This document shows positions 35,085-47,356 of a stretch of DNA of 64,000 nucleotides, in pieces. A model generated the notes under the pieces. It saw only the letters and a list, made by a program, of their open reading frames with translations, searched no databases and was not told where the DNA came from. Positions within the stretch are counted from its first letter, which is position 1. Every line of letters begins with the position of its first letter. The DNA lies in contig JACVTC010000005.1 in assembly GCA_016946835.1 (NCBI GenBank), positions 2,366,001-2,430,000 of the forward strand, read 5' to 3'. This stretch comes from Neocallimastix lanati (nom. inval.) (lineage: Eukaryota; Neocallimastigomycota; Neocallimastigomycetes; Neocallimastigales; Neocallimastigaceae). The position numbers and the translations under genes are program-made.

Positions 35085-38000
35085 TGGTGATGGTTCCTTT
35101 AATCCTATGTCTCTTTCAGTATAAGGCTCCAACTGCGAGATATGAAATACCGGGTGTAAATGAAGATTTTCTGATAATTCAAGCCGGTAGTTCATTCTTT
35201 CCCTCACTTCTATGACCTTAAAGGGTCCAAGATACTGGTTAGAAAGCTTTTTTGCAGGTTCATTGGAGAAGTAATACCTTTTCAACCAAACCATGTCGTT
35301 AACATGGAAAGTAGGACCAGAAGCTTTCCTAGAGTCACCAAACTTTTTGAAATCTTCTTTAGCTTTGATAAGGTGCTTTTTAAGGGCATCAAAATGGGCA
35401 GACCAATCCCTAGTAAGTACAGAGGCATTATCTTTTAAAAGAACAGGAGGAGAGTCAATATTGCATACTGGATTAAAACCATAATTTGCACAGAAAGGCG
35501 ACATGTTTATAGATTTGTGAAATGAGTTGTTATAAGCCATTTCACAAAGAGGTAGATAAAAGCACCATTCATTTTGGGCAGTAGAACAGTAGCATCGTAA
35601 ATATTGTTCGATTACGGAATTAGCCCTTTCGACTTGACCATTTGTTTGTTGGTGATGAGCAGTAGCGAGTCTTGGCTTAGTATTTAGAGCTGAGCAGAGT
35701 GAGGTCCAAAATTCAGAAGAGAACTGGGAGCCATGATCAGAGACAATGATTTTAGGGAATCCATGATACCGAAAAACGTTGTAAAGGAGCATCTTGGCAG
35801 TCAGGTCAGCGGAAGGGACGTCGGAGCAAGGAACTAAATGGATCATCTTTGTTAAGTGATCCGAAACCACCATAATACATGTGCAATCTTGTGAACTAGG
35901 TAACGAAACTATAAAATCAACCCCAATAATTTCCCATGGTTTATTGGGAACAGGCAACGGTTGAATTTTTCCGTAGGGTTTATGTCTACGAATTTTACAC
36001 CTAGCACAAGTTGAACAAGAAAGTACATAATTATGAATATCTTTCTTCATATTAGGTCACCAGTAGTATCTCTTGATTTTATCAAGAGTTTTGTCAATAC
36101 CTTGGTGTCCGTTGGTGGGTGAGTCATGAAAAGATTTCAAAATTCTTGCTCTTAAAGTGGATGGGACGATGATTCTGTTTTGGAAATGTAAGACCCCTTC
36201 ATTTAAAGAAAATAAAGAACTTTTAACTGTGTTTGACTTAGTTTTAATCTTTTCTAAAATAGATTTGCAATATGTGTCAGCCGTTTGGGCATCAATCAAA
36301 CTACTAATATTATCAGTGTTTGCACAACATAAGGCATTATCATCCAATAAAGGACGGTCTTTGTTGTGGAGGGAAACCACGGAATTATAATCCGGACGTC
36401 TCGACGACGAATCTGGTTCACTACTCCTTGATCCACAAAATTTGTCAGTCGGTTGGGTATCAATCAAGCTACTGATAATAGTGTTTGCACAACAAAAGGC
36501 ATTATCATCCAATAAAGGACGGTCTTTGTTGTGGAGGGAAACCACGGATTTATAATCCGGACGTCTCGACAACGAATCTGGTTTATCACACCTTGATCCA
36601 GGTCTGAACGAAATCCTAAAGTCAAACTTAGAAAGAAAGAGGCTCCATCTTATCTGGCGTTGGTTTAAATGTTGAGGCTTTTTAAAATATAATAAATTCC
36701 TGTGATCTGTAATGATTTGAACAGGAAACTTAGCCCCTTCAAGGTGGTGACGCCAGGTTTCAAAAGCGGTGATAATAGCGAGTAGTTCCTTGTCATATAT
36801 TGTATAATTTAATTCAGAAGATGACAAAGACCTAGAATGAAAAGCGACAGGGTGAAGTTCGTTATCCTTGTCACTGATTTGAGAAAGAATGCAACCCACA
36901 GCAAAATCATTGGCATCAGTTTCAACAGTGAATTCCTTATCTGGATCGGGGTAGATAAGGATTTCGTCTGTGGTAAAAGAGAGTTTTAATTTTTTGAAGG
37001 CATTCTCAGCATCATCATTCCATTTGAACTCGTTATTCTTCTTGAGGAGTATTCTTAAGGGTTCCATAATTATGGCGAAATTCTTTATGAATTTCCTATA
37101 GTAGTTACAGAGTCCGAGGAAACTTTGAAGTTCATTCATGTTTTTTGGAGTAGGCCATTCAAGAATTGATTTTACTTTGTTTTTATCCATAGAAAGGCCA
37201 TTTATTGATACAACAAACTCTAAAAAAGTAGTTTCAGGAACGTGAAATTCACATTTTTCTAGTTTTACATAGAGACCATTTTTGACTAACAAGGAAAGGA
37301 CATGATGAACATGTTTAATATGTTCAGTAAGGTTTTTCGAATATATTATAATGTCATCTAAGTAGACAAAGAGAAACAAGCCAATATCATCAGAAAAAAT
37401 GTCTTGGATAAAGCGTTGAAAAACCGAAGGTGCATTACGTAAACCAAAAGGCATTACACGGTATTCAAAATGACCAAAAGGAGTACGAAAAGCAGTGAGG
37501 TATTCATGGCCTTTCTTGACACGAACTAAGTTATAGGCAGATCTTAAATCAAGCCGAGAGAAAATAATAGCACCTTTAAATGATTCTATCAAATCAGATA
37601 TCCTAGGAATTGGATAACTGTTTCTAATGGTGATAGAATTGAGCTTTCTATAGTCAACACAAAGTCTAAGAGAACCGTCACGTTTTCTAACAAATAGCAC
37701 CGGGGCACCAGCAGGAGATTTTGATTTTCTAATGAATCCTTTAGCAAGGTTTTCCTTAATGTATTCACGAAGTGCCTTCTTTTCTTCAACAGTCAACGAA
37801 TAAATTGGTCCAAAATAAAGTTGAGCACCGGGAACTAAATCAATGGATATATCATAAACACGGTGTGGAGGGAGTTTATCAGCTTCTTTCTTTTCAAATA
37901 CAATACAAAGGTCATAATAATATTTTTTAATTATTTTTTTATTTCTTTTGGTATTCTTAAGTTCACTATTGTGAACTAAAGCAGCGCAAATGTTCATATC

Positions 38001-39276
38001 GCTAAGTTCGTCTTCAGGTATGGAATCTGGAATTATTGAGTCAAGAGGAATTTCTTCCTTCTGTTCATTATTGGGTAAGAGAGAAGCAGTAATATCTGAT
38101 GAAAACAAACCTATTACCCTTAGCAGAAGGGCAATGGTTTTTACAGTAGCTTTCCAAGAAGTAAATTTTATTATTTTTGTAATCAATGTAGGGTGAATGA
38201 AGGCTTAACCAATCTCTTCCAAGGATTGCAGATACGTCTTGAAGTTGTAAATTGGCTATAAAGAATTCAAATGTTTCCGTATGGTCCATGAAAGTAAGCT
38301 TAAGACGTTTTGTAACTTGTTTTATAGCCATATTCTTTTCATTAGGAAGTTTTATATTGATCGTATTTGAGAGGTTTGAATAAGGAATTTTGTTTGCTGT
38401 TACGAAGCTTTTGCAGAGATAACTTCTAGCAGAGCCCGAGTCAATAAGGATTCTGGTTTTAATCTTTTTGTTATTAACGGTTAACAAGAAAGTTGTAGTC
38501 ATTTTATTATTATGACTTGGGGTGTAATTTGCTGATAAAATACTTCCATTGTCTCGTCCTTTATGGTGCTTATTGCGTTTAAATTTGTTTTCGGTCATGT
38601 TAGTTTCGTTTCTTTTTCGTTTGAAAGATTTACTACTCTTTGGCTTGTAGTCATTGGTCTTTACTTTTTGCTTAAGTAAACATTTTCTATCAATATTGAT
38701 AATAGAATTTGTTGCCTCAAATAAACTTTTAGGTTTGTCTAATTTATTGAACTCTGTTTTAACATCCTCAAGAAGACCTCTTTTGATTAGGTCAATGAAT
38801 ACATCGTCCGGCCATCCAATACGTCCAGCTAACCTTCGAAATTCAATAGTATATAATGCGGCTCTTCCTAAATGAAGTTGTTTTAAGTTTAGAAGTTGTT
38901 CAATAAGAACATCCTTCTGTTCTTTAGTATCCCCAAAATTGCTTATCAAAATATCTTTAAAGGTGTCATAGCTTAACGAATTTAAAGTCCCATCAGCCTT
39001 CAATGAAAGTCCCCATTTCTTTGGAGGTCCATGTAACATGCTGATAACATAAGAAATTTTTAAGTCGTCCGTGGAAAAAGAGTTGGGATGTTTTTTAAAA
39101 AACAATTCACTCTGTTCCAGGAGCTCATTAACGTTAAGTTAGTTGTTATCAGCTAAGTCCTTGGATAACACTCCGTTGGCGGAAAAGAAGGTAGGAATAA
39201 ATTCTGTTAAAGCTGTTATAAGCTTTGAGGATTCAACTTCACTTGGAATTTGGGCGTTATTACTATTGGATTCCAT
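35082..39276 (-). pseudogene. Gag-Pol of element C, two nonsense codons and one frameshift
   Basis: Same architecture as B: Gag-like N-terminus without knuckle (ATG at 39276), protease LIDSGSARSYL, RT (RLCVDYRKLN, VYLDDIIIYSKN), RNase H (ETDANDFAVG), integrase with CARC, GVDFIVSLP, VSDHGSQF and QQTNGQVERAN, ending near LEPYT. Lesions: TAA at 39139-39141 about 45 codons in, a frameshift near 38100 just after the protease, and TGA at 36057-36059 where B has Trp (TGG to TGA) in the integrase zinc region. A 165-bp in-frame tandem duplication lies between RNase H and integrase. Not functional as read. Confidence 0.93.
36272..36601 (-). repeat. 165-bp in-frame tandem duplication in C pol
   Basis: Two copies of a segment encoding SRRPDY, VVSLHNKDRPLLDDNA and CCANT, offset by 165 bp (aggacggtct at 36351 and 36516). 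B has one copy. It keeps the frame. Confidence 0.88.
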
Positions 39277-39439
39277 TTTTACCTAAATTATAAATTATAT
39301 TAACTATGAAATATATATATATGTTTATTATGATTATAAGGTCATAGTTAGGAAGTTTTGGCGAAAGAAAACAGTTGAATAAGAAAATACTCAAGCATTT
39401 CCAGACGATTTTCCAGAAGCACGTTAGCAGTAAACAGTA

Positions 39440-39583
39440 GTATGTACTTAATGACGGGAGCAGCTTGCCTATTACTGGTGTCATGTTCCCGCGTACACCA
39501 CGATTGCAACCTACCACACATCGGATAGGCCAGTCCAGAGCTGCCCAGATCGCTGCCTGTGACAGATAAACTTAATCCGGAAA
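39440..39583 (-). other. Structured leader RNA segment, element C
   Basis: Sense TTTCCGGATTAAGTTTA, AGCTCTGGACTGG, hairpin CCTATCC/GGTAGG (one bulge), then TGGTGT...ACACCA pairing. Aligns with B and E. Confidence 0.75.
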
Positions 39584-39779
39584 CTGTTACCTAGATGCTA
39601 ACACACTTCTGCTTCTAAGGTCTGTACTAAGTCTTGGTTCTTCTATATTGTTTCCTTGGCCTACTTCTTCCAGTTCTATTTCCCTAAAATCATGTAAACA
39701 TATGTTAGTGTATTTATGTGTTCTTATTATTGTTATTATTTATTTTATTATTGCTATTTATTGTTGTTTAATTTTTTTT

Positions 39780-40145
39780 ATTATTTATCATTTATCATTT
39801 ATCATTTATCATTTATTATTTACTATCATTATTTATTATTATTTATTATTATTTATTATTATTTATTATTATTTATTATTTATTATTATTTATTATTATT
39901 TAGTATTATTTAGTATTATTTATTATTATTTATTATTATTTATTATTATTTATTATTATTTTATTATTATTTATTATTATTTATTATTATTTTATTATTA
40001 TTTATTATTATTTATTATTATTTATTATTATTTATTATTATTTATTATTTATTATTATTTATTATTATTTATTATTATTTATTATTATTTATTATTATTT
40101 ATTATTATTTATTATTATTTATTATTATTTATTATTATTTATTAC
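39780..40145. repeat. TTATTATTTA microsatellite
   Basis: About 365 bp of attattattt units with minor variants inside C's leader. Open reading frames here are repeat artefacts. Confidence 0.9.
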
Positions 40146-40171
40146 TATATATCTATTCTTTTAATTTTTTT

Positions 40172-40480
40172 TGTAATTACCATTTTGAAATCTTCTATTA
40201 CTTGTCAGCTTCTTTCGCTCAGTCGATTAGAGTCTTGAGACTCTTAATCTTTTAGAAGGTTAAAATGGGTTTTATAATAAATGTTTATTATTATGTATTA
40301 ATAACTAACCTCAGATTTACAATTAAAGTAAAACCAGTTCTATTTATACAAGAACTGTGGCTAAATTTAGATACATGTTAATTTATTTAATTAATGTATT
40401 ACATAATATGATTCGTATATTCATATTAATTTAATCTAATTTAACATTTATTTTTATATCATAAATTTCTACTTCTAACA
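40172..40480 (-). repeat. 3' LTR of the miniature element
   Basis: 309 bp, sense TGTTAGAAG to GGTAATTACA. Contains GTATAAATAG and an internal inverted repeat GATTAAGAGTCT/AGACTCTAATC. Confidence 0.88.
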
Positions 40481-40492
40481 TTCCCCCTCAAA
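40481..40492 (-). promoter_or_regulatory. Polypurine tract of the miniature element
   Basis: Sense TTTGAGGGGGAA immediately before the LTR. Confidence 0.8.
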
Positions 40493-40859
40493 CTTGATTT
40501 TCTGTTTATACAAAAATCTAGTTTGCTTCAAAGAAGTTTAAATTTATTTAGTTTTATATTATAAGTGCCGACTACGATGAATTTTTCATACAAGTTTATT
40601 TTTGTCCCTTCATTGATAATTTATATTTGCTTTTTTGGTTTAGCAATAACCATAATTTATATGTTTTGTGGATTAACATTAACCATATTATTTTAGAGGT
40701 GACATTCTTGTTCGGTCTTACTAATTTTACATTTATTTTATGTGGGGGTAATGTCTTTTCCTTTTTGTAATCATTGAGCTAGTTATGAAGGCTAGTAGTT
40801 CTTCTAAAGTTCCGGCTATTATAGCTGTTGTAATATAGATTTCACTTCTTTATATTTTT

Positions 40860-40873
40860 GATTAAGAGTCTTT
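40860..40873 (-). promoter_or_regulatory. Putative self-complementary primer site of the miniature element
   Basis: Sense AAAGACTCTTAATC right after the 5' LTR. Twelve of its bases are complementary to GATTAAGAGTCT within the LTR. No TGG tRNA-type start. Confidence 0.5.
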
Positions 40874-41182
40874 TGTAATTACCATTTTGAAATCTTCTAT
40901 TACTTGTCAGCTTCTTTCGCTCAGTCGATTAGAGTCTTGAGACTCTTAATCTTTTAGAAGGTTAAAATGGGTTTTATAATAAATGTTTATTATTATGTAT
41001 TAATAACTAACCTCAGATTTACAATTAAAGTAAAACCAGTTCTATTTATACAAGAACTGTGGCTAAATTTAGATACATGTTAATTTATTTAATTAATGTA
41101 TTACATAATATGATTCGTATATTCATATTAATTTAATCTAATTTAACATTTATTTTTATATCATAAATTTCTACTTCTAACA
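40874..41182 (-). repeat. 5' LTR of the miniature element
   Basis: 309 bp, same sequence as the other copy. Confidence 0.88.
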
Positions 41183-42091
41183 ATTTTTTATGATTTTAAT
41201 TATTTATCCAACTAATTATTACTATTTACTTATTTTTTAATATTTAATTTATGGTTTATATTAATTTATTCTTATAATTTCTATACTAAATTATTAATTA
41301 ATGATTTTTGATCTGATTTACTAATATTATCTACTTATATTTTAATATTTAATTTATTTACTATATATTAATTTATTTTTTTAATTTCTAGATTATTCTA
41401 TATAATTTATATTATTTTATTTATTATTAATCATAAAAATTTTTATTGTACTACACTAAATTATTTTGTACTACTTGATTCTAGAAATTAATTATATTAT
41501 TAAATTAATTAACTATTCTATTAAACTATACTAATGATATACAACTCAAAAGTTCAATGTACTTTTGTTGGGATTTATTTATTAAATTTATTAATTTATT
41601 ATTTATTTATTTATTTAATTTTATATAGAAACTACATATATTTAAAAAGACTATTTAACAACTTTCTTATTCTTTTAATTACAAACTAACTTAACATAAT
41701 ATAACTTTTAAACAACAACGACGACTACACGACTAGCCCTTCTCTTAATTCAGAGAAATGCTTTATTTTTATGTTATTTAGTTATAATTAACTATTTAAT
41801 TAATTGTTCTTGTGATTAGAATAAACTATTAATAATTATTATTTAAGGAAATATTTAATAACTATATAAATATAAATATAAAATAATAAGAATATAATTA
41901 AAACATTGATTTATGCTATAAAATTTATTATTAATTATAAATATAATTAATATATAGAAATCAAGCCATATATTGAAATTGTTGTAAAATCATTAGATTT
42001 AAATTTGATTTATGACATTAATTTATGTTTGAATAATAAAAACTAATTTTATATTAATTAAGGTTTGAATATTTCATTTTATATCACTAAG
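41183..42091 (-). other. Remaining leader of element C
   Basis: AT-rich, no gene seen. A slightly GC-richer patch is at 41715-41760. Confidence 0.55.
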
Positions 42092-42103
42092 AAGAGTTAT
42101 TAT
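42092..42103 (-). promoter_or_regulatory. Self-primer binding site, element C
   Basis: Sense ATAATAACTCTT abuts the LTR and is complementary to AAGAGTTATTAT in the LTR (42380-42391) downstream of TATAAATA. Same 12 nt as B. Confidence 0.8.
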
Positions 42104-43121
42104 TGTAATAATTTAATTAAAAAATTATAATTAAATTATTAATCATTAATATTAGCTCTAACTGCTAATATTAAAGGTTTAGAAAAGAATCATACTTACC
42201 TATGGTTCTTTCTAATTATCGAGTTTATTATAGCGAATTATAATAGACGAAACACTAAAATTGATAAGGAAAAGTTTTAATTATAAAATTTGTTTTATTA
42301 AAATAATTTGTTTTATTATTTATTAGAAATTTTAAATGTTAAAACTTATTGTTATTATTATTATATTATAATTGTTATAATAATAACTCTTGATTTCTTA
42401 AAGAGAACTCAAGAGCCTTATTTATACTTTTTTGTCAAAATAAGGTTAAAATCAAAAGGGGTTCTAATCTTAACAAATCTCTTATCTAGGAAAAGACTAG
42501 AAGAAAAACCTAGATAAGTTTTTTGATCGATATTCTATCCATATCGATCATCGCGTTAATTAAGTAAAACCGATTACTTTTAAGAAGTAATTGGAAAAAC
42601 CTTAATTAACCGATTACTTAATCTAATATAATGATCGAAAATAAAAGAATAAAATAATGAAAATTATTTCGATCATAAAATTTAAAATTTAATCTATTTA
42701 GTTCTATTTTATAGAACTTTACATAAAAAATATAAAACAATACATTAATAATAAAATACATGATTAATACAATACAGAATACATGATAGAATACAGAATA
42801 CATGATAAAATACAGAATACATGATAAAATACAGAATAGTGTTTTAGTTTATGATTTAATAAGTGAGAGAAAACTAAAACTAATAAATTTAATAATTAAG
42901 TAAATAATTAAATAAATTTAATATTATTTTAAATGTATAAAAATTATTTGATTAAATAAATTTTTAATATTAAACTAAATAAAATTTTAATATATAATTA
43001 AATAAATTATTAATTATAATTAATTGTATAAATGAAATATGAGTTAAATAAAAGTTATATTAATTATAACCTAACTAAGAAAATATAATTATTTTGTTAA
43101 AAATAATTATAGATTCTTATA
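42104..43121 (-). repeat. 5' LTR of element C
   Basis: 1018 bp, near-identical to the 3' copy. Plus-strand end reads TTCTTATA instead of TTCTTACA. Confidence 0.94.
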
Positions 43122-43127
43122 TAGGAA

Positions 43128-43915
43128 TGGTATGGTTCATATAATTTTAGGAATATAATAATAATTAACACAAATAATAAAATTACAATAAAAAAAAATA
43201 ATTTGTTTTAAAATCAATATTTATTTATTTAAATTTATAAAAGAAAAATAATAATATAATTATTTATTTAATAAAAAGAAAGTTATTGATTATATTTTAT
43301 TTCACTAAAATTACATGTATTTATATTTTTTTATCAAATTAAAATTTGTAAAGCCTAACTATTTTTTTAATAAACTAATTACTAATTATTTTTATAAATA
43401 AAACATTTAAATTGAAATTGAATTATTATTTTAGTTAATAATATTATTGTTATAAATAGTAGTTATATATTATTGAATTATTAATTATTTAATAATAGTT
43501 TAATACTAATATATATAAAATAAAAATAAAGAGATTATACAGAATATTTTATTGTGGTTTAGTTAAATTTAGTAATAAAAAATAAATTTAAATTGATAAC
43601 GAAAATTTTAATAACTAATTAAATAGATTTGATTATTTTCAATATAACATAATACAAAAGAAATATAATATTAATATATTAAGTGGGCAAGGACAATATT
43701 CTTGGCTAAAGATTTTTAATACATTATAATGGAATCGGATCGATAATTCAAAAAGGAATTATAAGTTAATTAGTGATTTATTAACTTAAGATTTCTATTT
43801 AGTAATATTTGAAGAATATTGGAAAGTTCCAATTATATAGAATAGAATAATCTATAAGGTTAGAATAATTTATATTATTCTAGCACAATTAGTATTATTT
43901 GTTCATTCTGTATTA
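43128..43915 (-). mobile_element. Solo LTR of the E family
   Basis: 788 bp, nearly identical to E's LTRs (plus-strand TGGTATGG...CTGTATTA). Flanks GGAA and GGAT give an imperfect 4-bp duplication. It inserted at the left edge of LTR H. Confidence 0.9.
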
Positions 43916-43918
43916 GGA

Positions 43919-44848
43919 TATAAAGAATAATAATTAATTTTTATTAAAATAAAAAATAATTATTAATCTTTATTAAAATAAAAAATAATTATTAATCTTT
44001 ATTAAATAAAATAATAATTATTTAATAAAATTTATTAACTTTATTATAAAATATTTTTAATATAAAATTATTATTAATAATTTAAAATTAATATTGTAAA
44101 ATTATTATTCTTTATCATTGTATTAATTAATAATATTAAAATAATTAAACATTAATATTTTTTATATTTGTTAAAATTCATTTGATAATTATATGTTAAG
44201 TTTTAATTTAAATAATTGTTACATTAATATAATTTTAAACAAATCTAATATAAATTATAGAATTATAATTTAGAAATAATTATAAAATTATATTAAAATC
44301 ATAATGTAACAAATCAAATGAAAAAAGAATAATTAATATTTAAAAAATTAATTAAAATAAAACAATGTCATGTATAATTGACATTGTTTAAATAAAACAA
44401 ATGTTAATTGAAGTTTTCCGATTGGAAAATATCGGTTTTTATTCAATTAACATATGATCAATTTTATTAATAATTGATCATTAAACTTTTTAGGTTTTTC
44501 TCCCAAATCTTTTCCTAAAAAGTTATTCATTAAGATTTGGAACTTTATTATAAATAATTTTTGATTTTCTTTATTTTGAAAATCAAGAGTTATTATTATA
44601 AGAATATAATTATAATAATAAACAAAATAAATTTTTAATTTTTTAAAAATAACAAAAATCTAAATAAAAATTATTTTTAATAAAAAATATTTTAATAAAA
44701 ATTTTATTTGAACTAATCTCTTATAATAAACTCCTACCCTATTTTAAGTTTCGTTAAGTATTTTCTTTTTTTTTAATTTTTCGATTAATATTAGTATTAA
44801 TTGTAGAAAAGGGTTAAATTTAATTAAGTTTAAATTTAATTCTTTACA
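43919..44848 (+). mobile_element. Solo LTR H (self-priming lineage)
   Basis: TATAAAGAATAATAATTA to TTCTTTACA. The right flank TAGGA recurs at 43122-43126, left of the E solo LTR, giving a 5-bp duplication split by that later insertion. The 5' end shows TA where relatives have TG. It carries TATAAATAA and then AATCAAGAGTTATTATT. Confidence 0.75.
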
Positions 44849-44854
44849 TAGGAA

Positions 44855-45881
44855 TGATAAATAACAAAATTATTAAAATAAATAATAAAAAAACAAATTC
44901 TGTCTAACTTAACCCAAAAATTAATCCATTCTAAAAAAAATTAAATCCATATTTAAGAAAAATTAATTAAATAAAGATAATTAAAATAAAATAATAATAA
45001 ATTAATTAATCATTAATAATTTTAATTAAAAACTAAAATAAATTAATAAATAATATTTTTCTAAGACTACAAATAAACAAAATAATAAACAAATTTAATA
45101 AATTATAAATAACAAATAAACAAACTTATAAACATCGCAAAATTAAAATTAAATAGTTAAATAATTTTTTAAGTTACTTTTATTTAAAATAATGATTATT
45201 TTATTTATTTTATAACTCAACTTTTATAAACAAATTGTAATTAAAATAACATTTTAAAACTTATCTTTATTAACATTTTAATTGTAAATATTGTTTAATT
45301 TAATAATAAATTATTCTTTATTTCTCTTTTATTAATTTTATTATTTTTAATGTAAATAGTTTAAAATCAAAGAAAAATATAAAAACATGTAAATATTTCT
45401 TATAAATTATTCTTTAAAATCAAAGAAAAATATAAAAACATGTAAATATTTCTTATAAATTATTCTTTATTATTAATTATTTAATAAATTATTATAGATA
45501 TTTTATTAGTTTTTAATAATCAATTTTTTATGATTATTAATTAGTTAATAAATTATTATAAATATTTTATTAGTTATTAATAATCAATTTTATTATTAAA
45601 ATTTAAAATAAATTAGTTTAAATAATAAATATTTCATTTTATTATTTTATTAGTTTTAACAATTATTTTATTAATTTAAACAAAATTAATTATTAAATAA
45701 ATAAAGATTAATATTAAAATAAAAATAAATTTTTTTAATAAAACATTTTTGTGTTTAATAATAAAACATATTTATTTTTTTTTTTTTAAATTCCTTAAAT
45801 CAATTTTTATTCAGTATTTATCCTTTTATTCACTTCTGCAAAATTTAATTTTTGTAGATTAAGAATATTAGGTATAAATCA
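44855..45881 (+). mobile_element. Solo LTR G', inverted relative of G's 3' LTR
   Basis: TGATAAATAACAAAA to GGTATAAATCA, 1027 bp. Highly similar to 21785-22740 in inverted orientation but with a duplicated AAATCAAAGAAAAATATAAA block at 45360-45470. No clear target duplication. Confidence 0.78.
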
Positions 45882-45883
45882 GA
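45880..45883. other. Target-site copy CAGA, left of J
   Basis: First of the CAGA copies in the stack; the others are 47353-47356, 54362-54365, 54898-54901 and 57468-57471, with a CAG remnant at 46398-46400. Confidence 0.75.
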
Positions 45884-46397
45884 TGATACGATATTTTTAT
45901 TAAACATCAATATCAATATTTATTTTATTTTATTTGGACGATAACAGTAGGGAATAATTGACAAAATAATATATTCTAATATTATATAGAATAATACACA
46001 CAATAATAATATTCACACTTTATTATTTAGTTATTTATTTTATTTATTTTATTTATTTATTATCATTCATCAATAAAAATACATCATCAATATAAATAGT
46101 TGTTAATTAGTTAAAATATAATTAAATCATTCAATAAAATATAATTAATTACTAAAATCTCTCATATTATTAATGTAAACTAAATATAAAACTACACTAA
46201 ACTATACTAATAAACATGTTTATAGGTTAAATTATTAATAAACTAAATTAATATTAATAAAAGAACCATTTCTTAAACTATTATTATTTACTAACTATAT
46301 ATAATATTACTAAATTATTATTAACCAATAAGATTTTATCAAATAATTCCTAACCTAAGTTTCACTAAATTATGGTATTTATGGTGGTACCGTATCA
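45884..46397 (-). mobile_element. Solo LTR J, related to the LTRs of A and D
   Basis: Perfect inverted ends TGATACG...CGTATCA, 514 bp. The internal AATAATATATTCTAATA block matches D's LTR in minus orientation. CAGA precedes it; CAG remains after it, with I inserted in the following copy. Confidence 0.8.
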
Positions 46398-46400
46398 CAG

Positions 46401-47350
46401 TGTAAGAAATAATAATTATTTATTAATAAATAATTACTATTTCTTAGTCTTTATAATTATTGATAATAATTATAAATTTATTTAAATTATAATTAATTCA
46501 TACATTGAAATATTATTATCAAATTTATTAAAAATATAATTATTCATACACTAAAATAATATTAAAAAATTTATTTAAATAACTATTATATATTCTTTTA
46601 TTAATATTATTAATTTTATTTAGTTATTCATTTAATTATCAAGTTAATGTAAACATTAGTTTTATTTATTTTGTACATTGTACATTTAAAAGAACAATTA
46701 ATAAGTTTCTGTATTTTTTAAAGATAGTTTTATGTTAATAAGTTTAGATTAGATTTTAAAAATAATATTTAGAAAAATAGAATAATTTAGATCATTCCGG
46801 TTATTATTTATTTTTCCTTTTATTTGATGATCTAAATTAAAATTTAGAAAATCGATATATTAAGGTTTTATCCAAATATAAAATAATATATTTGGTTTTA
46901 CTTAATATATACGATGATCGATATGAATAGAATATCGATCAAAACTTATCTAGTTTTTTCTTCTAATCTTTTTCTAGATAAGATAATTTTTAAGATTAGA
47001 AAAACTTTTTATTTAACCTTAATTTAATAAAAAAAAATAAAAGGGCTCTTGATTTCTCTTTAAGAAATCAAGAGTTATTATTATAAAAAATATAGTTATA
47101 ATAATAGCAATTTTATATTTTAAACTTTAATAAATTAATAAAACATTTTATTCAAAAACATATTTTTTAAAACAAATTTATTCAAATATTCCTTCTTTTG
47201 CTCTTTGTGTTGTTATTATAATTAATTTTATAATAAACTCGTTTTTAGGTAAAATTTTTATTTTTATTTTATTTCTCAACTTAATGAATTAGTCATTAAG
47301 TTGAAGTTAATAATCATATTTAGTGATAGAACTTAGTATGATTATTACAC
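46401..47350 (+). mobile_element. Solo LTR I (self-priming lineage)
   Basis: TGTAAGAAATAATAATTA to ATGATTATTACA, 950 bp, perfect 5-bp duplication CACAG (46396-46400, 47351-47355). Signature GAAATCAAGAGTTATTATT in plus orientation. Confidence 0.9.
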
Positions 47351-47356
47351 ACAGAT

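Larger units (their letters stand above)
40172..41182 (-). mobile_element. Miniature copia-like LTR element (TRIM) nested in C
   Basis: Two apparently identical 309-bp LTRs (40172-40480, 40874-41182) flank only 393 bp with no intact ORF. Sense start TGTTAGAAG follows the polypurine tract TTTGAGGGGGAA, a copia-style junction. Flanking T runs (A plus 6-7 T) fit a target duplication in a homopolymer. Confidence 0.85.
34055..43121 (-). mobile_element. Element C: Tf1/sushi-like element, degenerate, with nested miniature element
   Basis: Two 1018-bp LTRs with about five differences noticed, one gag-pol frame with three lesions, a 2.8-kb leader region holding the shared structured block, a microsatellite and a 1-kb copia-like insertion, and a self-primer site. 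Flanks (CAATA left, TAGGA right) do not match. The terminal TTACA of the 5' LTR reads TTATA. Confidence 0.92.

Noticed and set aside
39648-40238. 196-aa Tyr/Ile-rich ORF
   Set aside because: It is a reading of the TTATTATTTA microsatellite in C's leader.
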